Below, piece by piece: positions 6,866 to 15,318 of a DNA stretch of 19,381 bases. Source of the DNA: Cellvibrionales bacterium UBA5860 (GTDB lineage Bacteria; Pseudomonadota; Gammaproteobacteria; Pseudomonadales; Porticoccaceae); NCBI GenBank assembly GCA_002431545.1, contig DJFY01000011.1:12418-31798 (forward strand), given 5' to 3'. The first letter of the stretch is position 1; each line of letters starts with the position of its first letter. Below the pieces are notes generated by a model. It was not told the origin of the DNA and searched no databases. It saw only the letters and a list, made by a program, of their open reading frames with translations. The translations under genes were made by a program, and so were the position numbers.

Positions 6866-8125
6866 CTATTTTTTTGTAAGCAAATCAATCCCTTTTAAAA
6901 GGTTCAGGGCGACATACAGCTGGTTGTCAGTCACTTCCAATGAGGCTTCGTCATCACTGGATTTTTTCTTGGAGCCCTCCTGTTCGAGGTGATGCGCCAG
7001 ATTTTGTTCCCGCAAACGCGGTAATTTTTTTCGCGTTCGTATTTCCACTTGCTCGACTTCTATATCCGGCTTGATTCCCATCGCCTGGATAGATCTGCCG
7101 CTAGGCGTGAAATACCGGGCCGTCGTGAGCTTGATAGCACGTCCGTCGTCCAACGGCAGGACTTTTTGTACCGAACCCTTACCGAAACTCTCGGTACCAA
7201 TTACGACGGCCCGGCGATGATCCTGAAGGGCACCGGCAACGATTTCTGAGGCCGAGGCACTGCCACTGTTAATGAGCACCACTATCGGTAATCCCGCAAG
7301 TTCATCGCCCGGCGTCGCCATAAATTTTTGATTGGAAGAGGGCGTTCTGCCTTCGGTAGAGACGATAACGCCCTCCTCGATCAAGGCGTCTGCTATCTCC
7401 ACGGAGGCTGGCAACAACCCCCCCGGGTTATTGCGCAAATCTATGATCAGGCCCTTGAGTTCATTGTCTTGATCCTTCTTTAATTTGCTCAACGCCTTGG
7501 TAAATTCTACGGCGGTGTTGTTTTGAAACTGGGCAACTCTGACATAGGCATAACCCGGCTCGAGCCAACGGTTTCGCACGCTGACCACCTTGATAATATC
7601 GCGTGTCAGGGTGAAATCGAGAGGGCCATCGCTATTTTCCCTGGCTACCGTGATCGTTAACTCGGTGCCTTTTTCTCCGCGCATGATATCGATTGCTTCG
7701 TCCAGGCCCATGCCCTGAACGGATTCATCGTTGAGTTTGATAATGATGTCCCCCGGTTCAAGGCCTGCCCGAGAAGCCGGGGTATCGTCGATAGGCGAGA
7801 TGATTTTAATAAAGCCATTCTCCACACCCACCTCTATTCCGATGCCGCCGAATTCACCCGAAGTCTGCTCCTGTAATTCGAGGAAAGATTCCTCGCGCAG
7901 GAACGCCGAGTGGGGATCCAGTTCCGCGAGCAAACCAACTATGGCATTTTCGAGCAGGGTCTTGTCGTCGATTTCCTCCACATAGGACGACCTGATCTGC
8001 TCAAAGACCTGGGCAAACAACTGCAGTTCATCCAGAGGCAGGCGCGCCGGCGTGGATTCTTCCGCCGCACGCAACCCGCTCCCCAGCAGAACGGCCAGAA
8101 ACATTAACAACCTTGTCTTCTTCAT
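6866..8125 (-). CDS. ctpA: C-terminal processing peptidase, S41 family (CtpA-like)
   Basis: This gene encodes 419 residues. Residues 1-20 are a signal peptide (MKKTRLLMFLAVLLGSGLRA), so the enzyme acts in the periplasm. A PDZ domain spans about residues 90-180 (GEFGGIGIEV start, SRAGLEPGDII ligand loop). The S41 catalytic part follows, with the Ser291/Lys316 dyad in GSASASEIVAG and SFGKGSVQ, spaced 25 residues as in the CtpA/Prc family. In Pseudomonas, CtpA with a lipoprotein partner degrades murein endopeptidases; no partner gene is next to it here. The open frame extends 22 codons upstream, but the ATG at 8125 has a good GAAGGA site and exposes the signal peptide. It is the last gene of gpmI-envC-ctpA, with a 44-base gap from envC. 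Confidence 0.93.
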   Translation of the reverse strand: MKKTRLLMFLAVLLGSGLRAAEESTPARLPLDELQLFAQVFEQIRSSYVEEIDDKTLLENAIVGLLAELDPHSAFLREESFLELQEQTSGEFGGIGIEVGVENGFIKIISPIDDTPASRAGLEPGDIIIKLNDESVQGMGLDEAIDIMRGEKGTELTITVARENSDGPLDFTLTRDIIKVVSVRNRWLEPGYAYVRVAQFQNNTAVEFTKALSKLKKDQDNELKGLIIDLRNNPGGLLPASVEIADALIEEGVIVSTEGRTPSSNQKFMATPGDELAGLPIVVLINSGSASASEIVAGALQDHRRAVVIGTESFGKGSVQKVLPLDDGRAIKLTTARYFTPSGRSIQAMGIKPDIEVEQVEIRTRKKLPRLREQNLAHHLEQEGSKKKSSDDEASLEVTDNQLYVALNLLKGIDLLTKK

Positions 8126-8169
8126 AAAAAAATATCCTTCACAAGAACCAACGCCCTGTTCGGGGTGGT

Positions 8170-9324
8170 TCAGGCCTTTGCTCGCAGCCACGGCTTGGGG
8201 TCAACCGGCCGACCGTTGCGCCGCAATTCAAAATACAGGGCGCTACGCGCCAATCCTCCGGTATTTCCGACGCGCGCGATCAACTCGCTTTCAGAGACCC
8301 AGTCCCCCACTTCTTTCAACAACAACTGAAGGTGCGCATACAAGCTCAGATAGCCGCCGCCATGATCGATGATCAACACCAGGCCGTGGCCCCGCAGGTA
8401 ATCCGCGAATACGACCCTGCCGTGATATACAGATTTCACAGCGCTGGCTTCTTCAGCCAACAACAGCCAGCCCGACCACTTCAAATCAGCCTTGCGGGCA
8501 GTCCCATAACCGTGACGCAAGCTGCCTTTCACCGGCCACGTCAGTTTACCTTTTCTCTCGGCAAAGGGTTTGTCGTTTGGACTGGCGAGTTCGCGTGCGC
8601 GTACCGCCAGTTTAGCGATAATCTCCTCAAGCTGCTGTGCTTCGAGTTTGACTTTGGCCAAACGGTGTTTGTCGTCGCGAAATTTGTCATCGGCTTTCGA
8701 CAACAAAACCTGGCGTTCGCTCAATTCGTTCGCCAACGCTTCCAAAACGCCGCGCTGTTCTTCCCGTACTCCCGCCAGGCGCGCCTGCTGCGCGCGTTTT
8801 TCGACGGCCAGCGCTTCGAGTTCCTCAAGTGTTAACCGAAACCCCCGAACAATTTCGGATCGCGCATTCACAATATATCTGTAGTAAGCCATCGCGCGAC
8901 CCATATCTGCCGCCCGGTCTAGATTAAACAGCAGTTTAAGCGGCTCCTGCCGACCAAAACGATAAGCCGCGGCCAGTTCACGACTGACCTGAGCCATCTG
9001 CCGGTTTTTCAGAGCATCGAGCGCTGCCTGACGTTGGTCGAGCTGGGTTAATTCACGATCCAGAACCACTATGTCGGCTTCTAGTCGCGCCGCGGCCTCG
9101 CGCAATTTCGCGGCTTTCAATTCCGTTTCGCGCAGGTTTTTTGCCAGTCGGTCACGTTTGTCGCCGGCACGCCGAAGGCTGCTCTGCAGTGTGGAAATTT
9201 CCTTTTTGAGCGCCTCGAGTTTTTTTTCGTCATTCTCCTGCGCGAGCGCGACACCAGCGAGGAATATCTGTAACGCCAGCCAAAGCAAGGCCTTACTCGA
9301 GAAAAATATTGCCTTGTTTCTCAC
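8170..9324 (-). CDS. envC: Murein hydrolase activator EnvC
   Basis: This gene encodes 384 residues from a GTG start. Residues 1-28 form a signal peptide (cleavage near VALA/QEN). Residues about 30-255 are a long charged coiled coil (KKLEALKKEISTLQ onward), and a LytM/M23 domain runs from about 259 to the end. The LytM metal site is degenerate, as in E. coli EnvC: the first H-x-x-x-D ligand pair is replaced by WSGWLLL and the final LHFE reads LYFE, although YAHL is retained. The protein should therefore not cut peptidoglycan itself but activate amidases AmiA/AmiB at the septum under FtsEX control. The open frame runs upstream through gpmI to 9609. The GTG at 9324, 8 bases after the gpmI stop, best exposes the signal peptide; a TTG at 9339 is possible. 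Confidence 0.92.
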   Translation of the reverse strand: MRNKAIFFSSKALLWLALQIFLAGVALAQENDEKKLEALKKEISTLQSSLRRAGDKRDRLAKNLRETELKAAKLREAAARLEADIVVLDRELTQLDQRQAALDALKNRQMAQVSRELAAAYRFGRQEPLKLLFNLDRAADMGRAMAYYRYIVNARSEIVRGFRLTLEELEALAVEKRAQQARLAGVREEQRGVLEALANELSERQVLLSKADDKFRDDKHRLAKVKLEAQQLEEIIAKLAVRARELASPNDKPFAERKGKLTWPVKGSLRHGYGTARKADLKWSGWLLLAEEASAVKSVYHGRVVFADYLRGHGLVLIIDHGGGYLSLYAHLQLLLKEVGDWVSESELIARVGNTGGLARSALYFELRRNGRPVDPKPWLRAKA

Positions 9325-9332
9325 ACCGCGTG

Positions 9333-10877
9333 TCAGCAAACCACAATCAGAGATCGACCGGTCATTTCGGACGGAATGTCCTGTTCCTGAAGCGTCAACA
9401 TGGTCGGCGCGATATCCGCGAGACTGCCTTCGCTCGACAATTGGAGGCGTTTCGGACCGACATAGACCAGGGGCACTGGATCCACGGAGTGCGAAGTGAG
9501 CACTTGCCCCGAAACTGGGTCCTTCATTTGTTCGACATTGCCGTGGTCGGCAGTAATCAGACACTCGCCGCCCACTTCCCGCAGGGCAGCGACGATTCTC
9601 CCCAGGCACTGATCTATGGTCTCCACAGCTTTAACCGCCGCCTCAAACACCCCCGTGTGTCCGACCATATCGCCATTGGCATAATTACAGATAATGGTGT
9701 CGTAGGCGCCTTCGACAATTGCCTCAACAAGCCTGTCTGTAACCGCTACGGCGCTCATTTGCGGGCATAAATCGTAGGTTGCCACTTTCGGGGACGGGAC
9801 CAGAATCCGATCCTCCCCCGGATATTCCCGTTCCTGACCGGCATTAAAAAAGAACGTGACGTGAGCGTACTTCTCCGTCTCAGCCAGGCGCAGTTGCGTT
9901 TTACCCAATCCAGACAGGTACTCGCCATAGGTGTTTGTTATTTTATGTGGACCGAAAGCACAGGGAATCTTGAGGTCGTCTGTGTATTCCGTCGTCATCA
10001 CGAACTCGGACAAGACGGGGCGCACCGGCCTGGCAAACCCGGCGAAATCATCATCGACAAAAGCGTGCGTCAGTTGCCGCGCCCGGTCGGGCCGGAAATT
10101 CATAAAGATAACACTATCGCCATCTCCAATACTGACCGGAGGCGCACCTTCGGAAGCAATCAGTGTCGGCTTGACGAATTCGTCGTCCTCTTCACGGGCA
10201 TAGGCCGCTTCAAGTGCATGAATGGCATCTTCACAGACATGCTCCGCCTTCCCTTCGACAAGCATTTGCCAGGCGGCCTGTGTTCGCTCCCAGCGCTGGT
10301 CGCGATCCATCGCATAATATCGCCCACATACGCTGGCAATTCTCGCGGTGCCCAGAGCTTTACATTTTTCTTGCGCCCGCTGCAGCGAGGACTGCGCACT
10401 GCGTGGCGGCGTATCGCGACCATCGAGAAAAGCATGCAGACAGATACGAGTTGCACCGCGCGCGGCTGCCAGCTCGAGCATGGCAAGCAGATGGTCTTCG
10501 TGACTATGCACGCCGCCCGGAGATAACAGCCCCATGACATGGACAGCGGCGCCAGCGGCGACGGCCTTGTCGACGGCCGCCAGGTAGGCTGGGTTCGTAT
10601 CAAACGAGCCGTCGGCAATTGCGGCATTGATGCGCGAGTAGTTCTGGTAAATAACCCGGCCGGCACCGATTGTCATGTGACCTACTTCGGAATTACCCAT
10701 CTGCCCGTCGGGCAAACCCACGGCAGCGCCCGAGCAATGGATCAGCGTTTTCGGACAATGCTGCCAGAGATCATCCCACACCGGCGTTTGACCGGTGTAA
10801 ATGGCGTTATTTTCGGGGCTGTCGCTGTGGCCCCAACCGTCGAGCACAAGAAGAACAAGGGGCTTGCTCACCGTCAT
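9333..10877 (-). CDS. gpmI: 2,3-bisphosphoglycerate-independent phosphoglycerate mutase
   Basis: This gene encodes 514 residues, the normal length of the Mn-dependent, cofactor-independent mutase that interconverts 3- and 2-phosphoglycerate. Alkaline-phosphatase-superfamily motifs are present: VLLVLDGWG with the first metal-binding Asp13, MGNSEVGHMTIGAGR with the phosphorylated Ser63, HAFLDGRDTPP, FMNFRPDRARQL, GEDRILVPSPKVATYDL, NYANGDMVGHTG and LITADHGNVEQM. The ATG at 10877 begins MTVSKPLVLL as in relatives; only a weak AGG lies just upstream. It heads the leftward gpmI-envC-ctpA operon, an order conserved in pseudomonads, and is divergent from the rhodanese-like gene. Confidence 0.97.
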   Translation of the reverse strand: MTVSKPLVLLVLDGWGHSDSPENNAIYTGQTPVWDDLWQHCPKTLIHCSGAAVGLPDGQMGNSEVGHMTIGAGRVIYQNYSRINAAIADGSFDTNPAYLAAVDKAVAAGAAVHVMGLLSPGGVHSHEDHLLAMLELAAARGATRICLHAFLDGRDTPPRSAQSSLQRAQEKCKALGTARIASVCGRYYAMDRDQRWERTQAAWQMLVEGKAEHVCEDAIHALEAAYAREEDDEFVKPTLIASEGAPPVSIGDGDSVIFMNFRPDRARQLTHAFVDDDFAGFARPVRPVLSEFVMTTEYTDDLKIPCAFGPHKITNTYGEYLSGLGKTQLRLAETEKYAHVTFFFNAGQEREYPGEDRILVPSPKVATYDLCPQMSAVAVTDRLVEAIVEGAYDTIICNYANGDMVGHTGVFEAAVKAVETIDQCLGRIVAALREVGGECLITADHGNVEQMKDPVSGQVLTSHSVDPVPLVYVGPKRLQLSSEGSLADIAPTMLTLQEQDIPSEMTGRSLIVVC

Positions 10878-11005
10878 ATCCTATCTATTACCGCTGCGGG
10901 AAGAACGCGCGAATATTACACGCTCGACCCGGCAATCTCTATGGCAGTCCAATCACTTGGCCAACCTCGAACGACTGTTTCACACGCTCGCCGGGGAGGG
11001 TCGTG

Positions 11006-11011
11006 TATACT
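11006..11011 (+). promoter_or_regulatory. Candidate -10 element for rhodanese-grx(-secB) transcription
   Basis: TATACT lies in the 199-base divergent region between gpmI and the rhodanese-like gene, 66 bases before the TTG start. No good -35 hexamer lies 16-18 bases upstream, so this is only a candidate. A leftward gpmI promoter must share this region; TAATAT on the minus strand near 10915-10920 is a possible -10. Confidence 0.35.
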
Positions 11012-11076
11012 AGCGCGCGACCCGAAAACGCTCTACATACCGGCCCGGTGCCGAAACACCTGGGGAGTTTTGACGA

Positions 11077-11487
11077 TTGGATTTTTTTGTATTTATCAGC
11101 GAGCAGTGGCTACTGGTCAGCCTTTTGCTAGCGCTCATTTATCTCTTCGCCTACACCGAACAGAAGAAAGCGGGCTCACAGATATCAGTGCACGATGCCT
11201 CGCGCATGGTAAATGATGATGCGGGCGTTCTTGTGGATATCCGCGACCACAAGGAATACCAGGCGGGCCACATTGCCAACGCCATTAACTTACCACTGAA
11301 CAAACTGGACAGTCGAATCGCAGAGCTGGAAAAGTTTCGCGATAAAAATCTAATCCTTGTCGACAAGCTGGGACAGCACGCTGGCACCGCGGGTAGAAAA
11401 CTGCGCGCCCAGGGCTTCGAAGTGAGGCGCTTACGCGGCGGCATGGGTGAATGGCGCGCCCAGAGCCTCCCGGTGGTTTCGGAATAG
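11077..11487 (+). CDS. Rhodanese-like membrane-anchored protein (YibN-type) without the catalytic cysteine
   Basis: This gene encodes 136 residues from a TTG start, preceded by GGGGAG with about 9 bases spacing. One N-terminal transmembrane helix (about residues 11-26, WLLVSLLLALIYLFAY) is followed by a cytoplasmic rhodanese domain: VLVDIRDHKEYQAGHI, then the active loop region LILVDKLGQHAG and LRGGMGEW. The loop position that holds the nucleophilic cysteine in sulfurtransferases is Asp96 (codon GAC), so sulfur transfer by the standard mechanism is not expected. E. coli YibN, also next to grxC-secB, likewise has Asp there, and it has been reported as a partner of the YidC insertase. That role here is inference from position and architecture. 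It lies 6 bases upstream of the glutaredoxin gene. Confidence 0.88.
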   Translation: MDFFVFISEQWLLVSLLLALIYLFAYTEQKKAGSQISVHDASRMVNDDAGVLVDIRDHKEYQAGHIANAINLPLNKLDSRIAELEKFRDKNLILVDKLGQHAGTAGRKLRAQGFEVRRLRGGMGEWRAQSLPVVSE

Positions 11488-11493
11488 ACTGCG

Positions 11494-11757
11494 ATGAGCA
11501 AAGTCACACTTTATGGCACCCGATTTTGCCCCTATTGTATCGCCGCCCGCAGACTGCTGGCATCCCGGGCCATCGACTTCGAGGATATTTCTGTCGATAA
11601 CGACCGTGCGTTGCGCCAGCATATGGAACAGATCAGCGGCCGAAATACCGTGCCGCAAATCTGGGTCGGCGAGACACATATTGGCGGCTATACGGAGCTT
11701 GCCGCACTGGCTAACAGTGGCCAACTGGACACCCTGCTCGATAGAAAACCCTCTTAA
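11494..11757 (+). CDS. grxC: Glutaredoxin 3 (GrxC family)
   Basis: This gene encodes 87 residues, the size of a classical dithiol glutaredoxin. It has the CPYC active site at residues 12-15, the cis-proline motif NTVPQIWVG, and the glutathione-binding HIGGYTEL. It reduces disulfides and glutathionylated proteins with glutathione in the cytosol. The ATG follows the rhodanese-like stop by 6 bases, so the two genes are almost certainly cotranscribed. The rhodanese-grx-secB order is widespread in gammaproteobacteria. Confidence 0.95.
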   Translation: MSKVTLYGTRFCPYCIAARRLLASRAIDFEDISVDNDRALRQHMEQISGRNTVPQIWVGETHIGGYTELAALANSGQLDTLLDRKPS

Positions 11758-11958
11758 ACCACAGCACCCAGGATCCGCGCGACGATACCGGCCCATGGGA
11801 GACCGGCCTGAGCGGCAACAAAGGCGCAGTGCGATTTGCGGGAAGACATGTATCGGATTCGACCAATAATCAGCGGCGTCGCGATCATGGGTATAACCGA
11901 CTTTCACCGCTGAGCAACCACCGACGAATGGCGTGGCATTACCGAGGACACAGCAAAC

Positions 11959-12501
11959 ATGACGGACGAAAACAGAGCAAGTGAAGACGGCGTTACCTTG
12001 ACCGAAACACCAGATAGCGCGACACCGCCGCCCGCTCAAGGCAAAATATCATTCGCCATTGAGCGGATTTACGTCCGCGATCTGTCACTGGAAGTCCCGA
12101 TGGGGGCGAAAACCTTTAACCGCCCGCGTCAGCCCAACGTCGTACAAAACATTGCCACCGCGGTAAACAAGCTGGACGACGCCCGCTACGAAGTGCTTCT
12201 CAAACTCACCATTTCCGCCAAGGATGGCGATGACGACGTCTACCTCGTCGAGGTCGAGCAAGCAGGTGTCTTTATTATTCGAGGGGCCGAGGAAAAATCA
12301 CTGATGAAGATGGTCAACGTACACTGCCCGACCGTGCTTTTCCCCTATGCAAGGGAGGTTATCGATAACATGCTGTCGCGCGGCAACTTTCCACCGCTGA
12401 TGCTACCCGCCATTAACTTTGAAGGCCTTTTTCAAAATGCGCTGGCTGAAAAGCAGGCCGCCAAGGAGCAGGCCCCAGAGCAATCACCGCAGGCCGAATG
12501 A
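11959..12501 (+). CDS. secB: Protein-export chaperone SecB
   Basis: This gene encodes 180 residues, somewhat longer than the 155-residue E. coli SecB because of an extra acidic, proline-containing N-terminal tail (about residues 1-28) and an AEKQAAKEQAPEQ tail. The core is typical: FAIERIYVRDLSLEVP, the EVLLKLTISAK strand, VEQAGVF, HCPTVLFPYAREVIDNMLSRGNFPPLMLPAINF. SecB is a tetrameric cytosolic chaperone that holds preproteins unfolded and passes them to SecA. A GAGGA site lies about 11 bases before the ATG. A 201-base gap separates it from grxC, where I found no clear promoter or terminator. It converges with ntrC. Confidence 0.96.
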   Translation: MTDENRASEDGVTLTETPDSATPPPAQGKISFAIERIYVRDLSLEVPMGAKTFNRPRQPNVVQNIATAVNKLDDARYEVLLKLTISAKDGDDDVYLVEVEQAGVFIIRGAEEKSLMKMVNVHCPTVLFPYAREVIDNMLSRGNFPPLMLPAINFEGLFQNALAEKQAAKEQAPEQSPQAE

Positions 12502-12657
12502 CACAACGGCCGTAAGGCTGATCACAAATTTATATGTCGAGGCTCTACATATCGCCTGACGCGGTATATCGGCTCGCGTGACAGGCCTGGCCTGGGCTAA
12601 CGCCGGGCAACGGCTGCGTCATACAACTCTGCCCGGACACCAACTTGCCCTTTATTG

Positions 12658-14061
12658 CTATTGCAAGTCGAGCTCCTGCAGTTTACGCGTCAACGTATTG
12701 CGGCCCCAGCCCAGCAATTCCGCCGCATCGCGCTTGCGACCAGAGGTGTGTTGTAACGCTGTGGTGATCGCAACACGCTCGAATGCGGGCAGTGCCGTCG
12801 CCAGTATGTTGCTGTGTCCACTGCTTAATTCCTGATCAATCCACCGTCTTAGACCTTCCTCCCAGGTTTCCGTACCCCCGGCCTCGGCCTTTGGCGCCTG
12901 TTGCAATTCCGGCGGCAAGTCCGATAACAATATTTCGCGCCCCGCGGCCATCACCGTGAGCCAACGGCAGGTGTTCTCCAGCTGCCGGACGTTACCGGGC
13001 CAGGGCTGATTGACCAGAAAGTTCTCAGCCTGGGGGGATAGCACTTTGGGCTCGACGTTCAATTCCTCAGCAGACTTGTGAAAAAAGTGGGCCATGAGTT
13101 TCGGAATGTCCTCGCGACGCTCGGTTAGTCGCGGCAGATGAATTCTGATCACGTTGAGCCTGTGAAACAGGTCTTCCCGAAAACGGTGTTCCTCCACCAA
13201 CTTTTCCAGATCCTGGTGAGTCGCGGTAATGATGCGCACATCCGCTTTAATCGGGGTATGTCCACCGACTCGATAGAACTCGTTGTCCGCCAACACGCGC
13301 AAGAGACGGGTTTGTGCCTCCGCCGGCATGTCGCCGATCTCGTCCAGAAACAGCGTGCCACCCTCAGCTTGCTCAAAGCGACCAATTCGACGCTGGGCAG
13401 CTCCGGTAAACGCACCTTTTTCGTGACCAAACAGCTCCGATTCAATCAAATCGCTGGGGATTGCCGCCATGTTAATGGCGATAAATGGTCCATTTTTGCG
13501 TGGGCTATGCCGATGCAGGGCTTTAGCCACCAGTTCTTTACCCGTACCGGATTCGCCATTGATGAGTACCGTGATATTGGAATGGGACAGGCGGCCGATA
13601 GCTCGAAACACTTCCTGCATCGCAGGCGCTTCGCCAATAATTTCGGTCTGTTCGGCGAGTACGGTTTCACCGTTCCCATTGTTGGCCGTCGCTTCTTCCC
13701 GAAACGCGATGGCCCGACGGGTTACCGCTGTAAGTTCGTCGACATCGAAGGGTTTTGGCAGATACTCGAAAGCACCGCCCTGATAGGCGGCGACGGCGCT
13801 GTCCAGGTCGGAATGGGCAGTGGTAATAATCACCGGAAGGTCTTTCTGCTCGGAGTGAATTCGCTCAAGGAGCTGCAGGCCATCCATGCCCGGCATACGA
13901 ATGTCACTGATAATGGTGGCCGGCCGGCCTGTTTCGAGCTTGCGCAACAGACTGTGTGCATCGGCGAAGCAGGAGACCCTGAAGTTGGCCTTCTCCAGGG
14001 CTTTTTCCATCACCCAGCGAATTGAACTGTCGTCATCAACAATCCATATTTCTGGCTTCAT
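12658..14061 (-). CDS. ntrC: Nitrogen regulation response regulator NtrC (NR(I), GlnG)
   Basis: This gene encodes 467 residues. The receiver domain (about 1-120) has the acidic pocket VDDDSS and phospho-acceptor Asp53 in ISDIRMPG. The AAA+ sigma-54 activator domain has Walker A GESGTGKE (169-176), the sigma-54-contacting GAFTGA loop (216-221) and Walker B GGTLFLDEIGDM. A Fis-type helix-turn-helix ends the protein (KRDAAELLGWGRNTLTRKL). When phosphorylated by NtrB under nitrogen limitation it activates sigma-54 promoters such as glnA. I chose the ATG at 14061 because AGGGAG lies 8 bases before it; a GTG at 14070 overlaps that site. It lies 27 bases after ntrB. Candidate NtrC binding sites occur upstream of glnA and of ntrB. 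Confidence 0.96.
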   Translation of the reverse strand: MKPEIWIVDDDSSIRWVMEKALEKANFRVSCFADAHSLLRKLETGRPATIISDIRMPGMDGLQLLERIHSEQKDLPVIITTAHSDLDSAVAAYQGGAFEYLPKPFDVDELTAVTRRAIAFREEATANNGNGETVLAEQTEIIGEAPAMQEVFRAIGRLSHSNITVLINGESGTGKELVAKALHRHSPRKNGPFIAINMAAIPSDLIESELFGHEKGAFTGAAQRRIGRFEQAEGGTLFLDEIGDMPAEAQTRLLRVLADNEFYRVGGHTPIKADVRIITATHQDLEKLVEEHRFREDLFHRLNVIRIHLPRLTERREDIPKLMAHFFHKSAEELNVEPKVLSPQAENFLVNQPWPGNVRQLENTCRWLTVMAAGREILLSDLPPELQQAPKAEAGGTETWEEGLRRWIDQELSSGHSNILATALPAFERVAITTALQHTSGRKRDAAELLGWGRNTLTRKLQELDLQ

Positions 14062-14088
14062 TACATTCACTCCCTAGTTATTCATTCC

Positions 14089-15177
14089 CTAGTAAGCCCG
14101 CATCTCGATCGGTTTGAGGGGCAGGAACACCGAAAATCTCGTTTCGCCAGGGCGGGTTTCGCATTGAATCAGACCCTGGTGTTGATTAATCACCGATTGC
14201 GCGATCGGCAAACCCAGGCCTGTACCCGCGGCACGACCGCTGATCATCGGGTAAAAAATTCTGTCGGCTATCTCCGACGGTATACCGGGACCATTGTCAA
14301 TGATGTCCAGCCTGCAGACCGACCGATGCTGGTGCTTACCGATAGTAAAATTGTTGACAATGCGGCTTCGCATGGCTATTTCGCCACCGCGACCGATCAT
14401 GTCGGCGGTATCCAGGGCCTGCATGGCGTTGCGCAGGAGGTTCAGGATGGCCTGCACTAATTGTTCCCGATCTCCCAGAAGTTCTGGAATACTCGGGTCG
14501 TAATCTTTGCGGATAACAAGCTTGCGCTCGGTCTCGGCTTCGACGAGTGTAGCCACGCGCTGGCAGACTTCGTGGATATTCACCATCGAGAATTTGCCGG
14601 GCGAAGTGGGGCCCAACAGGCGATCCACGAGTTCCCGCAAGCGCTCGACCTCGGCCATGATGATGTCGGTGTATTCCACCAGTTCGGTACGATCCAGCTC
14701 CTGCGCCAGCAATTGGGAAGCGCCGCGAATACCGCCCAGCGGATTTTTGATTTCGTGCGCCAGGCCACGCACCAGGTTTCTGGACGTGTCGTGGGCGGAT
14801 ATCAAGGCCTCTTCACGATCGATACGCAGGGTCCTGTCCATGGACTGCAACTCAAGCAGTAATGCTGCTTCCGACCCCATGTTCAGGGGTGTCACCACAT
14901 AATCGACAGTGATTTCCGAACGATCGTGCAAGATCAACTTGGCCTTGCGTTCGGTAAATACCTGATGACTGCTCATCGCCTCGCGGAATATCGTGCGCTT
15001 TTTTGGTGCATCGACAAACAGGCTCTCCGCCTGGAGCCCCACAACTCTCTGGGCGCTGGCCGCGAGCAAGTCTTCGGCCGCGGCATTCAGATACGTAATC
15101 TGAAACCCGGAACCCAGGAGGAGCACTCCCGTAGCCAGGTTGTCCAAAACCAGTTGATCAATACTTTGATAATTCAT
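14089..15177 (-). CDS. ntrB: Nitrogen regulation sensor kinase NtrB (NR(II), GlnL)
   Basis: This gene encodes 362 residues of a cytoplasmic histidine kinase/phosphatase with no membrane segment. An N-terminal PAS domain (about 5-115) is followed by the dimerisation/phosphoacceptor domain with GLAHEIKNPLGG (His141) and by the ATPase domain (N box LLRNAMQALDTA, G1 IDNGPGIP, G2 GTGLGLPIA). It phosphorylates or dephosphorylates NtrC according to the PII protein state. The open frame extends 44 codons upstream to 15309, but that part has no resemblance to NtrB and would lie upstream of the predicted sigma-54 start, so the ATG at 15177 is preferred, although its ribosome binding site is weak. It forms an operon with ntrC. 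Confidence 0.96.
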   Translation of the reverse strand: MNYQSIDQLVLDNLATGVLLLGSGFQITYLNAAAEDLLAASAQRVVGLQAESLFVDAPKKRTIFREAMSSHQVFTERKAKLILHDRSEITVDYVVTPLNMGSEAALLLELQSMDRTLRIDREEALISAHDTSRNLVRGLAHEIKNPLGGIRGASQLLAQELDRTELVEYTDIIMAEVERLRELVDRLLGPTSPGKFSMVNIHEVCQRVATLVEAETERKLVIRKDYDPSIPELLGDREQLVQAILNLLRNAMQALDTADMIGRGGEIAMRSRIVNNFTIGKHQHRSVCRLDIIDNGPGIPSEIADRIFYPMISGRAAGTGLGLPIAQSVINQHQGLIQCETRPGETRFSVFLPLKPIEMRAY

Positions 15178-15224
15178 GATTGCCGATAGTGCGGTGTCTG
15201 CCCCGCGCAAGGTGGTTACTTCGG

Positions 15225-15240
15225 TGCAATTTGCGGGCCA
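15225..15240 (-). promoter_or_regulatory. Sigma-54 (-24/-12) promoter upstream of ntrBC
   Basis: Read leftward the bases are TGGCCCGCAAATTGCA. This matches the sigma-54 consensus TGGCAC[GA]-N4-TTGC[AT] with one mismatch, and the invariant GG and GC are exactly 10 bases apart. The predicted start is near 15214, giving a leader of roughly 37 bases before the ntrB ATG. An NtrC-like dyad lies about 113 bases upstream of that start. No other sigma-54 element is needed to explain the region. Confidence 0.75.
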
Positions 15241-15318
15241 GCCCAGACCACCTGCCAGCCACAAACACCCAAATTCGAGCGCTAATAAGGTCGAACCATA
15301 GCAAAGCACTCCGCAATC

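Noticed and set aside
9325..9609. N-terminal extension of envC inside gpmI
   Set aside because: It is out-of-frame overlap with a well-conserved gpmI, arginine- and cysteine-rich low-quality sequence, and it would bury the signal peptide.
11758..11958. 201-base gap between grxC and secB, searched for a gene, promoter or terminator
   Set aside because: Only a short direct repeat (ACCGGCC twice) was seen. No -35/-10 pair with acceptable spacing and no T-tailed hairpin were found.
12603..12636. Inverted repeat CCGGGCA...TGCCCGG between the convergent ends of secB and ntrC
   Set aside because: The stem is 7 bp with a 20-base loop and no T-run on either side, so it is not called as a terminator; it may be chance in GC-rich DNA.
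15178..15309. 44-codon upstream extension of the ntrB frame
   Set aside because: The extension has no resemblance to NtrB N-termini and would begin upstream of the predicted sigma-54 start at about 15214.
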